Source of the DNA: Rikenellaceae bacterium
GTDB taxonomy: Bacteria > Bacteroidota > Bacteroidia > Bacteroidales > Rikenellaceae
Direction of reading: 5' to 3'
Length of the DNA: 64,000 bases
Assembly (NCBI GenBank): GCA_015060045.1
Contig: SUZH01000007.1
Location: 62,001 to 126,000, forward strand
The notes under the pieces were generated by a model. That model was given only the letters and a program-made list of their open reading frames with translations, ran no database searches and had not been told where the DNA came from. The translations under genes were made by a program, and so were the position numbers. Below are positions 34,630 through 42,668 of the stretch, in pieces; position 1 is the stretch's first letter, and the number at the start of each line of letters is the position of its first letter.

Positions 34630-35472
34630 TTAATGAATGATGCGCTGGATCGAGTTGGCACGGTCGATCATCTCCTGCAATCCCTCCTTATCGTCGCGCT
34701 CGATCAGGCGACGCATCAGTTGCAGCTGATGGATATGCTCGCGCAGGACATCCAACACGTTGTATTTGTTCTGCATCAGAATCGGCACCCAGGTCTTCGA
34801 CGAACTCTTGGCCAGACGCACCGTGCTCTCGAAACCACCGCCCGCGAGGTCGAAGATGTGGCGATCCTCGCGCTCCTTCTCCAATACGGTGTTGGCCAGG
34901 GCAAAGGAGGTGATGTGGGAGATGTGTGAAACGTAGGCCGTATGCAGGTCATGCTCCTCGGCAGCCATGTAGATGAGCGGCATTTCCAACGAGCGGAAGA
35001 GCTGCTCGACCAGATGGAGGGCATCCTTGTCGCTCCGTTCCTGTTCGCAGATGACCACCGTGCGACCCGCGAATGCACCATGCACGGCCGCCTTCGGACC
35101 GCTGTACTCGGTACCCCACATCGGGTGTACGGCTACAAAACGGCTGCGGCGAGTGTGTTGCTCAATTACCTCGCAAAGCTCCGCTTTCGTAGAACCGAGG
35201 TCGATGACAACCTGCCGGGAATTAACGCGATTCAGCGCCTTGACGGCCAATAGCGGGATCGTATCGACGGGCGTAGCCAGCACGATAAGGTCGGCTGTCG
35301 AGACACCCTCCTCAAAGCTTACCATACGATCCGCCAGACCGCAGGCAAGTGCCTCGGCGGCACGCGCCTCGGTAGCCTCCAGACCCAGAATTTCATCGGC
35401 TAATTGACGGTCACGCAACGCCAAAGCGAGCGAACCGCCAATCAAACCGAGACCTGCAATAAATACCTTCAT
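34630..35472 (-). CDS. tyrA: Prephenate dehydrogenase TyrA
   Basis: NAD(P)-dependent oxidative decarboxylation of prephenate to 4-hydroxyphenylpyruvate (tyrosine synthesis). 280 residues. Rossmann motif GLGLIGGSLALALR (~7-20), ATPVDTIP, catalytic His in VHPMWGTEYSGP (~residue 115) and the conserved VSHISHITSFALA. No fused chorismate mutase or ACT domain, so it is the short form. 18 nt downstream of pepE. Confidence 0.95.
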   Translation of the reverse strand: MKVFIAGLGLIGGSLALALRDRQLADEILGLEATEARAAEALACGLADRMVSFEEGVSTADLIVLATPVDTIPLLAVKALNRVNSRQVVIDLGSTKAELCEVIEQHTRRSRFVAVHPMWGTEYSGPKAAVHGAFAGRTVVICEQERSDKDALHLVEQLFRSLEMPLIYMAAEEHDLHTAYVSHISHITSFALANTVLEKEREDRHIFDLAGGGFESTVRLAKSSSKTWVPILMQNKYNVLDVLREHIHQLQLMRRLIERDDKEGLQEMIDRANSIQRIIH

Positions 35473-35490
35473 ACCTATCTTATAATAGCA

Positions 35491-36198
35491 CTACTTCTGA
35501 AACAAGAACGAGAGATCATCACCGGCGTGTACCTCGTACGGGGTGATGCCCTTGCGGAAGATGCGCATCGGGCGCTGGCCGATCAGCTTCAACTCCTCGT
35601 TCTCGTAGTGCAGGATGCAGCCTTCGCGCAAACCGACCACCCAACGCTTCGGATTGGCCTGGATATACTCCAGGATGCGCTGCTCGCGCGTCTCACCGGC
35701 ATGACCCTCGGGGTTGGCGTCGAGGTAGTGGGGGTTGATCTGGAAGGGGATGGCACCGATGGCGCGGAACGACTCGGGCTCCACGATCGGCATGTCGTTC
35801 GTCGTGCAGATCGTCGGACAGCTCACGTTCGAACCAGCCGACCAGCCGACGTAGGGCGTACCGGCCTTGATCTTCTTCAGGATCGCCTTCATCAGCCCCT
35901 GCTCCTGCATCTTCTTCGTCAGGGCGAAGGTGTTACCGCCACCCACACAGATGGCCTCCGCCTCGCGGATCATCTTCACGGGGTCCTTTGCTTTGTGTAC
36001 CGACTTGACGCGAATGCCGATTTCGGCCAGGCGGGCCTGCACCTTCTTCTCATAGGCGGCGTACGAAAAGGTGACGGCGGCGTAGGGGACAAAGACGATT
36101 TCGCGAACACCCTGGAGGAATTTCTCGATTTCGGGCAGCGGATAGCGCAGGTACTCCTCGCCCGCATTGGTTGAATTTGAGATAAGTAAGAGTTTCAT
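35491..36198 (-). CDS. pepE: Dipeptidase E (alpha-aspartyl dipeptidase)
   Basis: Cytosolic S51 serine peptidase hydrolysing dipeptides with N-terminal aspartate. 235 residues. Nucleophile elbow VGWSAGSNVS (Ser near residue 120), His in NPHYLDANPEGHAGE and the GLREGCIL region near residue 195 completing the triad zone. ICVGGGNTFAL is also characteristic. Upstream is a 175-bp AT-rich gap shared with the divergent acpP promoter. Confidence 0.96.
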   Translation of the reverse strand: MKLLLISNSTNAGEEYLRYPLPEIEKFLQGVREIVFVPYAAVTFSYAAYEKKVQARLAEIGIRVKSVHKAKDPVKMIREAEAICVGGGNTFALTKKMQEQGLMKAILKKIKAGTPYVGWSAGSNVSCPTICTTNDMPIVEPESFRAIGAIPFQINPHYLDANPEGHAGETREQRILEYIQANPKRWVVGLREGCILHYENEELKLIGQRPMRIFRKGITPYEVHAGDDLSFLFQK

Positions 36199-36275
36199 AA
36201 TTGGCTGTAATTTAATTTATTATCTTATTCGTTGTTCTAAATGTCCTAAAAATTGATACAAAAAAATCTCCATCT

Positions 36276-36309
36276 TTTGTCAAAAGTAATAAAAAAAGTG
36301 TTATTTTTG
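36276..36309 (+). promoter_or_regulatory. Promoter of the acpP-fabF-rnc-radC run
   Basis: TTTG (36276-36279), 22 nt, TATTTTTG (36302-36309), 65 nt before the acpP ATG. Confidence 0.68.
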
Positions 36310-36373
36310 CCCCAAATTGGGTAGGAAAATAGATTCTATACCAAAATATTTGTTTAACTAAAAACTTAAAGTC

Positions 36374-36610
36374 ATGTCTGAAATTCAAGCTAAAGTTGTC
36401 GAGATCATCGTTGACAAACTGGGTGTTAAGGAGTCGGAGGTAGTACCCGAAGCTAGCTTCACGAACCATCTGGGTGCCGATTCGCTGGATACGGTTGAGC
36501 TCATCATGGAGTTCGAGAAGGCTTTCGATCTGCAGATTCCCGACGAGGAGGCTGAGAAGATCTCCACCGTTGGCGATGCTATCGCTTTCATCGAGGCTCA
36601 GAAGAAATAA
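36374..36610 (+). CDS. acpP: Acyl carrier protein
   Basis: 78-residue carrier of the growing acyl chain in type II fatty acid synthesis. The phosphopantetheine attachment serine is in [15 protein letters not shown] (~residue 39); the protein is acidic throughout, as expected. 57 nt ahead of fabF, which condenses its acyl substrates. Confidence 0.98.
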   Translation: MSEIQAKVVEIIVDKLGVKESEVVPEASFTNHLGADSLDTVELIMEFEKAFDLQIPDEEAEKISTVGDAIAFIEAQKK

Positions 36611-36667
36611 TTAAGCGTTGCGACGCTTTTTCGCAGTAAGTTCTTTGTTTTATTTTAAACTTCCATC

Positions 36668-37933
36668 ATGGCAGAGAGAAGAGTTGTAGTGACGGGTATT
36701 GGTACGATTAACCCGCTTGGTAAAACCATCGAGGAGTATTTTTCGAATCTGGAAGCCGGCCTTTCGGCAGCAGCCCCCATTACGCATTTCGATACCGAGA
36801 AGTTTAAGACAAAGTTTGCTTGCGAAATCAAAGATTACGATCCGAGCGATTACTTCGATCGTAAGGAGGCTCGTCGTTACGACCTCTTTACGCAATATGC
36901 CCTGATCGCTGCCGATCAGGCTGTGGAGGATGCTGCATTCGATTTCGAGCAACTCGATTTGGAGCAGTGCGGCGTAATTTCAAGCTCGGGTATCGGAGGA
37001 GTGAAATCCTTCTTCGATGAATCTGTGGGCTATGCCGAGGGGGGTAATACTCCTCGGTTTAGTCCATTTTTTGTCCCCCGCATGATCATCGACATCGCGG
37101 CCGGATTCATCTCGATGAAGTATGGCTTTATGGGCCCCAACTACTCGGTGGTCTCGGCTTGTGCTTCGTCGAACCACGCACTGATCAACGCCATGGAGAC
37201 GATCCGCTATGGCCGTTCGGATGTGATTGTGGCTGTCGGCTCGGATGCGACGGTCAATGAGGTGACTGTGGGCGCCTTCAATGCCATGCAGGCCCTCTCG
37301 ACCCGTAACGAGGATTACGAGCATGCCTCCAGCCCTTTCGATAAGAACCGCGATGGTTTTGTGGTGGGCGAGGGTGCAGGTGCACTCGTCTTGGAGGAGT
37401 TGGAGCACGCCTTGAAGCGTGGAGCCAAGATCTATTGCGAGGTGCTGGGCGGTGGTAACTCGGCGGATGCTTACCACTTTACAGCTCCCCATCCCGAGGG
37501 CCGTGGCGCTATCAAGTCGATGCGTGATGCCCTGCGTGATGCCAAGATCGATCCGTCGGAGATCGATTATATTAATGTACACGGCACGTCGACCCCGCTG
37601 GGTGACGTAGCCGAAATCAAGGCGTTGGTTGAGGTCTTTGGCGATGCCCTGCCGTCGATCAATATCTCCTCCACGAAGTCGATGCACGGCCACCTGCTGG
37701 GTGCTACGGGCGCTATCGAGGCCCTGGCCTGCATCATGGCACTGACACGCGGCGTCGTGCCTCCGACGATTAACTGCCGCGAACTCGATCCCGAGATTCC
37801 TGCCAATCTGAACCTGACGCTCGACAAGGCCCAGCGCCGTGAGGTGAAGTGCACGTTGAGCAACACGTTCGGCTTTGGTGGTCATAACTCGACGATCATT
37901 CTGAAGAAATACCAACCCGAAACAGCCGAGTAG
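36668..37933 (+). CDS. fabF: Beta-ketoacyl-ACP synthase II FabF
   Basis: Elongation condensing enzyme of fatty acid synthesis. 421 residues. Thiolase fold with active Cys in SVVSACASSNHAL (~residue 166), His in VHGTSTPLGD (~305) and His in STKSMHGHLLGATGAIEAL (~341), all intact. The C-terminal NTFGFGGHNSTIIL is also diagnostic. Gene order acpP-fabF-rnc is the common bacterial one. rnc starts 4 nt after its stop. Confidence 0.98.
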   Translation: MAERRVVVTGIGTINPLGKTIEEYFSNLEAGLSAAAPITHFDTEKFKTKFACEIKDYDPSDYFDRKEARRYDLFTQYALIAADQAVEDAAFDFEQLDLEQCGVISSSGIGGVKSFFDESVGYAEGGNTPRFSPFFVPRMIIDIAAGFISMKYGFMGPNYSVVSACASSNHALINAMETIRYGRSDVIVAVGSDATVNEVTVGAFNAMQALSTRNEDYEHASSPFDKNRDGFVVGEGAGALVLEELEHALKRGAKIYCEVLGGGNSADAYHFTAPHPEGRGAIKSMRDALRDAKIDPSEIDYINVHGTSTPLGDVAEIKALVEVFGDALPSINISSTKSMHGHLLGATGAIEALACIMALTRGVVPPTINCRELDPEIPANLNLTLDKAQRREVKCTLSNTFGFGGHNSTIILKKYQPETAE

Positions 37934-37937
37934 AGCC

Positions 37938-38753
37938 GTGTTTGATTTTCTCTTGCGCCCTTTCCGCCGCCGTTTCGGGCAGGATAAACAATTCTATGCC
38001 ATGGTCGATGATCTGTTCGGTTTCCTGCCGAACAACATCGAATTGTATAAATTGGCGCTGATCCATAAGTCGGCATCGGTGAGCATTGATGGGTGTCAGC
38101 CCATCAACAATGAGCGCTTGGAGTACCTGGGCGATGCCGTTATCGAGGCCGTGACCTCCGACTATCTTTTTATCGAGTATCCCGATCGTGATGAGGGCTT
38201 TTTGACCCAGTTGCGCTCGAAGATTGTCTCGCGCCAATCGCTCAACCACCTGGCCGAGGAGCTGGGGTTGGATAAATTCGTCATCTCGAACCATGTGCAG
38301 GGTGCCTCGCAGAAGCATATCTTTGGCGATGCTTTTGAGGCGATGATGGGTGCGATTTATCTCGATCAGGGCTACGATTTCGTGAATCGTCTGCTGATCA
38401 ATAAGATCTACGCTACTCATTTGAATGTCAATCTGTTGTCTGACTCGGAGACGGACTTCAAGAGCCGCCTGATCGAGTGGTGTCAGAAGAACCGTTACCA
38501 GATTCAGTTCGATACCGAGCGAGACAAGGAGTACAAGCCGAACCATCCCGTTTTCTTTACCAAGGTGCTGATCAACGGCATGGAGATGGGTCACGGTGCG
38601 GGTGATTCGAAGAAGGAGGCCGAGCAGAAGGCTGCCTTCTCGGTGGCCAACTTTATGACCGACGAGCAGTGTGCCTCGATGCTGGATCGCGTAGATCGCA
38701 TGGAGCGTAAACAGCATGTCGCTGTCGATGCGGAGAAACGCAAGGCGCAATAG
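37938..38753 (+). CDS. rnc: Ribonuclease III
   Basis: Double-strand-specific endoribonuclease for rRNA and mRNA processing. GTG start, chosen because it is 4 nt after fabF and gives MFDFLLRPFRRRFG. RNase III signature NERLEYLGDAVIEA (~55-68) and second acidic set in IFGDAFEAMMGAIYLDQGYDF (~130-150). A dsRNA-binding domain follows (GHGAGDSKKEAEQKAAF). It has a 271-residue length with an extended basic C-terminus (RMERKQHVAVDAEKRKAQ). Confidence 0.97.
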   Translation: MFDFLLRPFRRRFGQDKQFYAMVDDLFGFLPNNIELYKLALIHKSASVSIDGCQPINNERLEYLGDAVIEAVTSDYLFIEYPDRDEGFLTQLRSKIVSRQSLNHLAEELGLDKFVISNHVQGASQKHIFGDAFEAMMGAIYLDQGYDFVNRLLINKIYATHLNVNLLSDSETDFKSRLIEWCQKNRYQIQFDTERDKEYKPNHPVFFTKVLINGMEMGHGAGDSKKEAEQKAAFSVANFMTDEQCASMLDRVDRMERKQHVAVDAEKRKAQ

Positions 38754-38769
38754 CCTTCGACCATACACG

Positions 38770-39399
38770 ATGAATCATATCACGGATAAAATGGATGTGC
38801 GGGGTGTCGCCTCGCTCACCGATGAGGAGCTTGTCGCCCTGCTGGTGGAGGACGAGAAGATGGCGCATGCGCTGTTGGAGGCGTGTGGCTCGTTGGCCGG
38901 CGTGGCGCGCGAAGAGCGGGCACGCCTCAGAATGATCGGCGGCATGGGCGCACAGCGGGCCCGTAAGTTGCAGGTGGCGATCGAGTTAGGTCGCCGCGTG
39001 GCGGCTTCGGAGGGCGGCGCACGTGAAGTCATTTCATCGAGTGACGACATCGTGCGGATGATGCGTCCGCGATTGGAGGGGCTGCATCACGAGGAGTGCT
39101 GGGCGATCTATCTGACGACGTCGAACCGCGTGATCGAGTGTCAGAAGGTGAGCCAGGGCGGTGTGCAAGGAACGGTTGTGGATTATAAATTAGTCGTAAA
39201 ACGTGCCCTGGAGCTGCTCTCGACTCGCTTGGTGTTGGTGCACAATCACCCCTCGGGTGTTGCCGAAGCGAGTGAGGCCGATCGGCGACTGACGCGCCAG
39301 CTGAAGGAGGCGGCCGCCTTGTTTGATATTCGGTTTCTGGACCACCTCATCATAGCGCGCGAAGGCGATTATTCGTTCAAACGTAGCGGCTTGTTGTAA
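38770..39399 (+). CDS. radC: RadC/JAMM-domain protein
   Basis: 209 residues from the ATG at 38770, 16 nt after rnc; an upstream in-frame start inside rnc is rejected. N-terminal helix-hairpin-helix (MIGGMGAQRARKL). The C-terminal JAMM/MPN+ metal site LVHNHPSG...SEADRRLT is intact (HxH, Ser, Asp). The biological role of RadC is unsettled; earlier claims in DNA repair have been questioned. Last gene of the acpP run, ended by a terminator. Confidence 0.93.
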   Translation: MNHITDKMDVRGVASLTDEELVALLVEDEKMAHALLEACGSLAGVAREERARLRMIGGMGAQRARKLQVAIELGRRVAASEGGAREVISSSDDIVRMMRPRLEGLHHEECWAIYLTTSNRVIECQKVSQGGVQGTVVDYKLVVKRALELLSTRLVLVHNHPSGVAEASEADRRLTRQLKEAAALFDIRFLDHLIIAREGDYSFKRSGLL

Positions 39400-39421
39400 A
39401 ATTGGCCGAACGAGTAAAAAT

Positions 39422-39447
39422 TAAAGGGACTAAAGTCCCTTTTTTTT
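39422..39447 (+). terminator. Terminator of the acpP-radC run
   Basis: AAAGGGACT/AGTCCCTTT stem followed by T8. Confidence 0.85.
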
Positions 39448-39458
39448 ATGCTTTTTAG

Positions 39459-39466
39459 TATCTTTG
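39459..39466 (+). promoter_or_regulatory. -7 element of the glyS operon
   Basis: TATCTTTG 12 nt after the radC terminator and 34 nt before the ATG. The terminator T-run takes the place of the -33 box. Confidence 0.55.
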
Positions 39467-39500
39467 TCCGTTAGAAGATAATTAACAACAAGATAGAGAT

Positions 39501-41045
39501 ATGACACAGGAAGAACTCTTTAAGAAATTGGTCGCTCACTGCAAGGAGTATGGCTTTGTATTCCCCTCGAGCGAGATCTATGATGGTCTGGGTGCCGTGT
39601 ATGACTATGGTCAGAACGGTGTCGAGTTGAAGAACAACATCAAGCGCTATTGGTGGGATTCGATGGTGAAGCTCCACGAGAATATCGTGGGCCTCGATGC
39701 AGCCATCTTCATGCACCCCAAGACCTGGGAGGCCTCGGGTCACGTGGGCGCTTTCAACGATCCGCTGATCGACAACAAGGATTCGAAGAAGCGTTATCGC
39801 GCCGATGTGCTGATCGAGGATTGGATGGCCAAGCAGGACGAGAAGATCGAGAAGGAGGTCGAGAAGGCTCGTAAGCGTTTCAAGGATCAGTTCAACGAGG
39901 AGCAGTATCGCGCCACGTCGCCCCGCGTACTGGAGATCGCTGCCAAGCGTGACGAGGTACACAACCGCTTTGCCGAGGCACTGAACAACAACGACCTGAA
40001 CGAGTTGCGCCAGATCATCCTCGATTGCGAGATTGTCTGCCCCATTTCGGGTACGCGTAACTGGACCGAGGTGCGCCAGTTCAACCTCATGTTCTCGACC
40101 CAGATGGGTTCGACGGCTGAGGGTGCCAATACGATCTACCTCCGTCCTGAGACGGCACAGGGTATCTTCGTGAACTTCCTCAATGTGCAGAAGACGGGCC
40201 GCATGAAGCTCCCGTTCGGTATTGCACAGATCGGTAAGGCTTTCCGTAACGAGATTGTGGCGCGTCAGTTCATCTTCCGCATGCGTGAGTTTGAGCAGAT
40301 GGAGATGCAGTTCTTCGTGCGCCCCGGTACCGAGATGGAGTGGTGGAACAAGTGGAAGGAGACGCGTATGGCTTGGCACCGTGCCCTGGGCTTCGGTGAT
40401 GAGAACTACCGTTTCCACGACCATGACAAGTTGGCTCACTACGCCAACGCTGCTACGGATGTGGAGTACAACTTCCCCTTCGGTTTCAAGGAGGTAGAGG
40501 GTATCCACTCGCGTACGGACTTTGACCTCTCGAACCACCAGAAGTTCTCGGGCAAGAAGATCCAGTACTTCGATCCCGAGACGAACGAGAGCTACGTACC
40601 CTACGTCGTAGAGACCTCGATCGGTGTGGATCGTATGTTCCTGCAGGTGATGTCGGCTGCCTATACCGAGGAGCAGCTGGAGGGTGGCGATCAGCGCATT
40701 GTGCTGAAGTTCCCCGCTGCGTTGGCTCCGGTGAAGGTGGCTGTCCTGCCGCTGGTGAAGAAGGACGGTATGCCCGAGGTGGCTCGTAAGATTGTCGATG
40801 AGCTGAAGTACGACTACAACGTCGTTTACGACGAGAAGGATTCGGTCGGCAAGCGCTATCGTCGTCAGGACGCCATCGGTACGCCGTTCTGCGTGACGGT
40901 CGATGGTCAGACGCTGGAGGATGGTACGGTAACGGTACGCCACCGCGATACGATGCAGCAGGAGCGTGTCGCTATTTCGGAGCTCCGCCGCATGGTGGAC
41001 GAGGAGTGCTCGTACCGCAAGCTCTTTAAGAAACTGAGCCTGTAA
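39501..41045 (+). CDS. glyS: Glycyl-tRNA synthetase, single-chain class II
   Basis: Charges tRNA-Gly. 514 residues, the alpha2 (eukaryote/archaeal-like, GlyQS) form rather than the heterotetramer. Motif 1/2 region GIAQIGKAFRNEI and REFEQMEMQFFV (~255-280), motif 3 ETSIGVDRMFLQVM (~370-385), glycine-specific GTRNWTEVRQFNLMF. C-terminal anticodon-binding domain from ~405 (PVKVAVLPLVKK). A Lys/Glu-rich insertion occurs at ~110-150. ruvX follows after 6 nt. Confidence 0.97.
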   Translation: MTQEELFKKLVAHCKEYGFVFPSSEIYDGLGAVYDYGQNGVELKNNIKRYWWDSMVKLHENIVGLDAAIFMHPKTWEASGHVGAFNDPLIDNKDSKKRYRADVLIEDWMAKQDEKIEKEVEKARKRFKDQFNEEQYRATSPRVLEIAAKRDEVHNRFAEALNNNDLNELRQIILDCEIVCPISGTRNWTEVRQFNLMFSTQMGSTAEGANTIYLRPETAQGIFVNFLNVQKTGRMKLPFGIAQIGKAFRNEIVARQFIFRMREFEQMEMQFFVRPGTEMEWWNKWKETRMAWHRALGFGDENYRFHDHDKLAHYANAATDVEYNFPFGFKEVEGIHSRTDFDLSNHQKFSGKKIQYFDPETNESYVPYVVETSIGVDRMFLQVMSAAYTEEQLEGGDQRIVLKFPAALAPVKVAVLPLVKKDGMPEVARKIVDELKYDYNVVYDEKDSVGKRYRRQDAIGTPFCVTVDGQTLEDGTVTVRHRDTMQQERVAISELRRMVDEECSYRKLFKKLSL

Positions 41046-41051
41046 AGCACG

Positions 41052-41465
41052 ATGGGCCGCATTTTAGCGATCGACTACGGGGTGCGCCGTACGGGTTTGG
41101 CGGTGAGCGATCCGTTGCGCCTGATTGCCGGCGGACTGACCACCGTCGAGACCAAGCAGTTGGAACGATTTCTGGCCGACTACTTCCAAAAGGAGCAGGT
41201 CGATGTGATCGTACTCGGCAAACCGAGCCAGATGGATGGGACCCCTTCCGAGACGTGGCGCTTCATCGAACCCCTTTCGCGCCGCCTGAAGGCTGCCTAT
41301 CCCGACAAGGAGGTGGTCTTCTACGACGAGCGATTTACCTCGGTTTTGGCCCATCGGGCGATGATTGACGGAGGCATGAAGAAGATGGCACGCCGCGATA
41401 AGGCGGTGGTGGATAAGATTGCGGCCACCATTATTTTAGAGGACTATTTACAGTTTAGACAATGA
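41052..41465 (+). CDS. ruvX: YqgF/RuvX putative Holliday junction resolvase
   Basis: RNase H-like fold; in several bacteria it acts in pre-16S rRNA 5'-end processing. 137 residues. LAIDYGVRRTGLAVSD (~4-19) with the first catalytic Asp, VLGKPSQMDG, DERFTSVLA and C-terminal DKIAATIILEDYL with the last Asp. Its stop overlaps the def start (ATGA), showing translational coupling. Confidence 0.95.
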   Translation: MGRILAIDYGVRRTGLAVSDPLRLIAGGLTTVETKQLERFLADYFQKEQVDVIVLGKPSQMDGTPSETWRFIEPLSRRLKAAYPDKEVVFYDERFTSVLAHRAMIDGGMKKMARRDKAVVDKIAATIILEDYLQFRQ

Positions 41466-42007
41466 TTTATCCGATTGTAATTTTTGGCTCGGAGGTGTTG
41501 CGTAAACCCTCCGTGGAGATCGGGGAGGATTATCCCGAATTGAAGAAGCTCATCGAGGATATGTTTCTCACGATGGCTGCCGCCGAGGGCGTCGGCCTGG
41601 CCGCTCCGCAGATTGGCAAGAATATCCGCCTCTTTGTGGTGGATTGCTCGGCTTTGGGCGAAGAAGACCCGCTTTGCAAAGATTTTCGCAAGGTCTTTAT
41701 CAACCCTGAGATTTACGAGGTGTCGGAGAATACGATTTTGTGGAACGAGGGTTGCCTCTCACTGCCCGGTCTGCATGAAGATGTGAGACGCCCGGAGGTG
41801 ATTCGCATACGCTATCGTGACGAGCATTTCGTAGAGCATGATGAGGAGTATGACGGTTTCCGCGCTCGTGCCATCCAGCACGAGTACGACCACCTCGAAG
41901 GCAAGGTCTTCACCGACCGCCTGGCACCGCTGCGTCGTCAGCTCCTGAAGAGCAAACTGCTCGGTATGGCCAAGGGTAAGTACCGTGCAGCCTATAAAAC
42001 GAAGTAA
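41462..42007 (+). CDS. def: Peptide deformylase
   Basis: Removes the N-formyl group from nascent proteins; ribosome-associated metalloenzyme. 181 residues. The three family motifs are GVGLAAPQIG (~40), NEGCLSLPG (~100) with the metal-binding Cys, and QHEYDHLEG (~140) with the HExxH histidines. Coupled to ruvX by a 4-nt overlap. A 6-bp hairpin (42012-42028) follows the stop. Confidence 0.97.
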   Translation: MIYPIVIFGSEVLRKPSVEIGEDYPELKKLIEDMFLTMAAAEGVGLAAPQIGKNIRLFVVDCSALGEEDPLCKDFRKVFINPEIYEVSENTILWNEGCLSLPGLHEDVRRPEVIRIRYRDEHFVEHDEEYDGFRARAIQHEYDHLEGKVFTDRLAPLRRQLLKSKLLGMAKGKYRAAYKTK

Positions 42008-42011
42008 AACA

Positions 42012-42028
42012 GAGTCCTTCAGGGACTC
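42012..42028 (+). other. Small hairpin between def and the barrel-like gene
   Basis: GAGTCC, loop TTCAG, GGACTC, with no T-run. Possible RNA processing or mRNA-stability element, not a clear terminator. Confidence 0.35.
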
Positions 42029-42043
42029 ACAACAGGACAAGTT

Positions 42044-42520
42044 ATGAAAAAGATTCTTTTGGCTTTGGCCTTGTGTCTGGCTACGGTTGCTGTGCAGGCA
42101 CAGAAGTATGACCATGCCGTTGGTCTGCGTTTTGGTGGTTCGGTGGAGCTGCTCTACCAGCATGAGCTCACGAAGAGCAACTTCCTGCAGTTTACGTTGG
42201 CTGTGCCCAATTACGACGGCCTTTCGGTGACGGGTATCTACAATTGGCGTTGCTGCAAGTGGGATTGGACGCCCCAGACCTGCGATTGGTACCTCAATGC
42301 CGGTGTTGGTGCTGCGGTTGGTATTTACAACTTCAAGAGCACCGGATTCTTGGCCGGTGTAGCCGGTTCGTGCGCCTTTGGTTGCCAGTTTAAGAGAACC
42401 CCGATCTCGTTGGAGGTAGATTACCGCCCCGTAGTGGGTGTTGTGGCCGGTGGTGCCGATAAGGGCTTCTTTGCCCCGGGTATGTGGAACTTCGGTTTGT
42501 CGGTGAAGTATCACTTCTAA
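42044..42520 (+). CDS. Small secreted protein, probable outer-membrane beta-barrel fragment type
   Basis: 158 residues with signal peptide MKKILLALALCLATVAVQAQ. The mature part alternates aromatic/hydrophobic and polar residues (YDHAVGLRFGGSVELLYQHEL; FGLSVKYHF at the C-terminus ending in Phe), the pattern of a small 8-strand outer-membrane barrel. It contains clusters of Cys (RCCKWDWTPQTCDWY). Function unknown. It follows def by 36 nt and ends with its own terminator. Confidence 0.7.
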   Translation: MKKILLALALCLATVAVQAQKYDHAVGLRFGGSVELLYQHELTKSNFLQFTLAVPNYDGLSVTGIYNWRCCKWDWTPQTCDWYLNAGVGAAVGIYNFKSTGFLAGVAGSCAFGCQFKRTPISLEVDYRPVVGVVAGGADKGFFAPGMWNFGLSVKYHF

Positions 42521-42538
42521 ATCGAGTACCTACGTATG

Positions 42539-42571
42539 AAAAGAGGCGGAGTGAATCCGCCTCTTTTTTTA
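42539..42571 (+). terminator. Terminator of the glyS-def-barrel run
   Basis: AAAAGAGGCGGA/TCCGCCTCTTTT stem and T-run. Confidence 0.85.
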
Positions 42572-42610
42572 TTGTCGGTGAGGAATACGTTGCGCTATCT
42601 CCTCCCGTTA

Positions 42611-42646
42611 CAAAAAAGAGGTTGCCCCGTGTGGAGCAACCTCTTT
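42611..42646 (-). terminator. Terminator of ppdK
   Basis: AGAGGTTGC stem (complement GCAACCTCT) followed leftward by TTTTTTG. Confidence 0.82.
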
Positions 42647-42668
42647 TCGTATGCTGAACTTTTCAGAA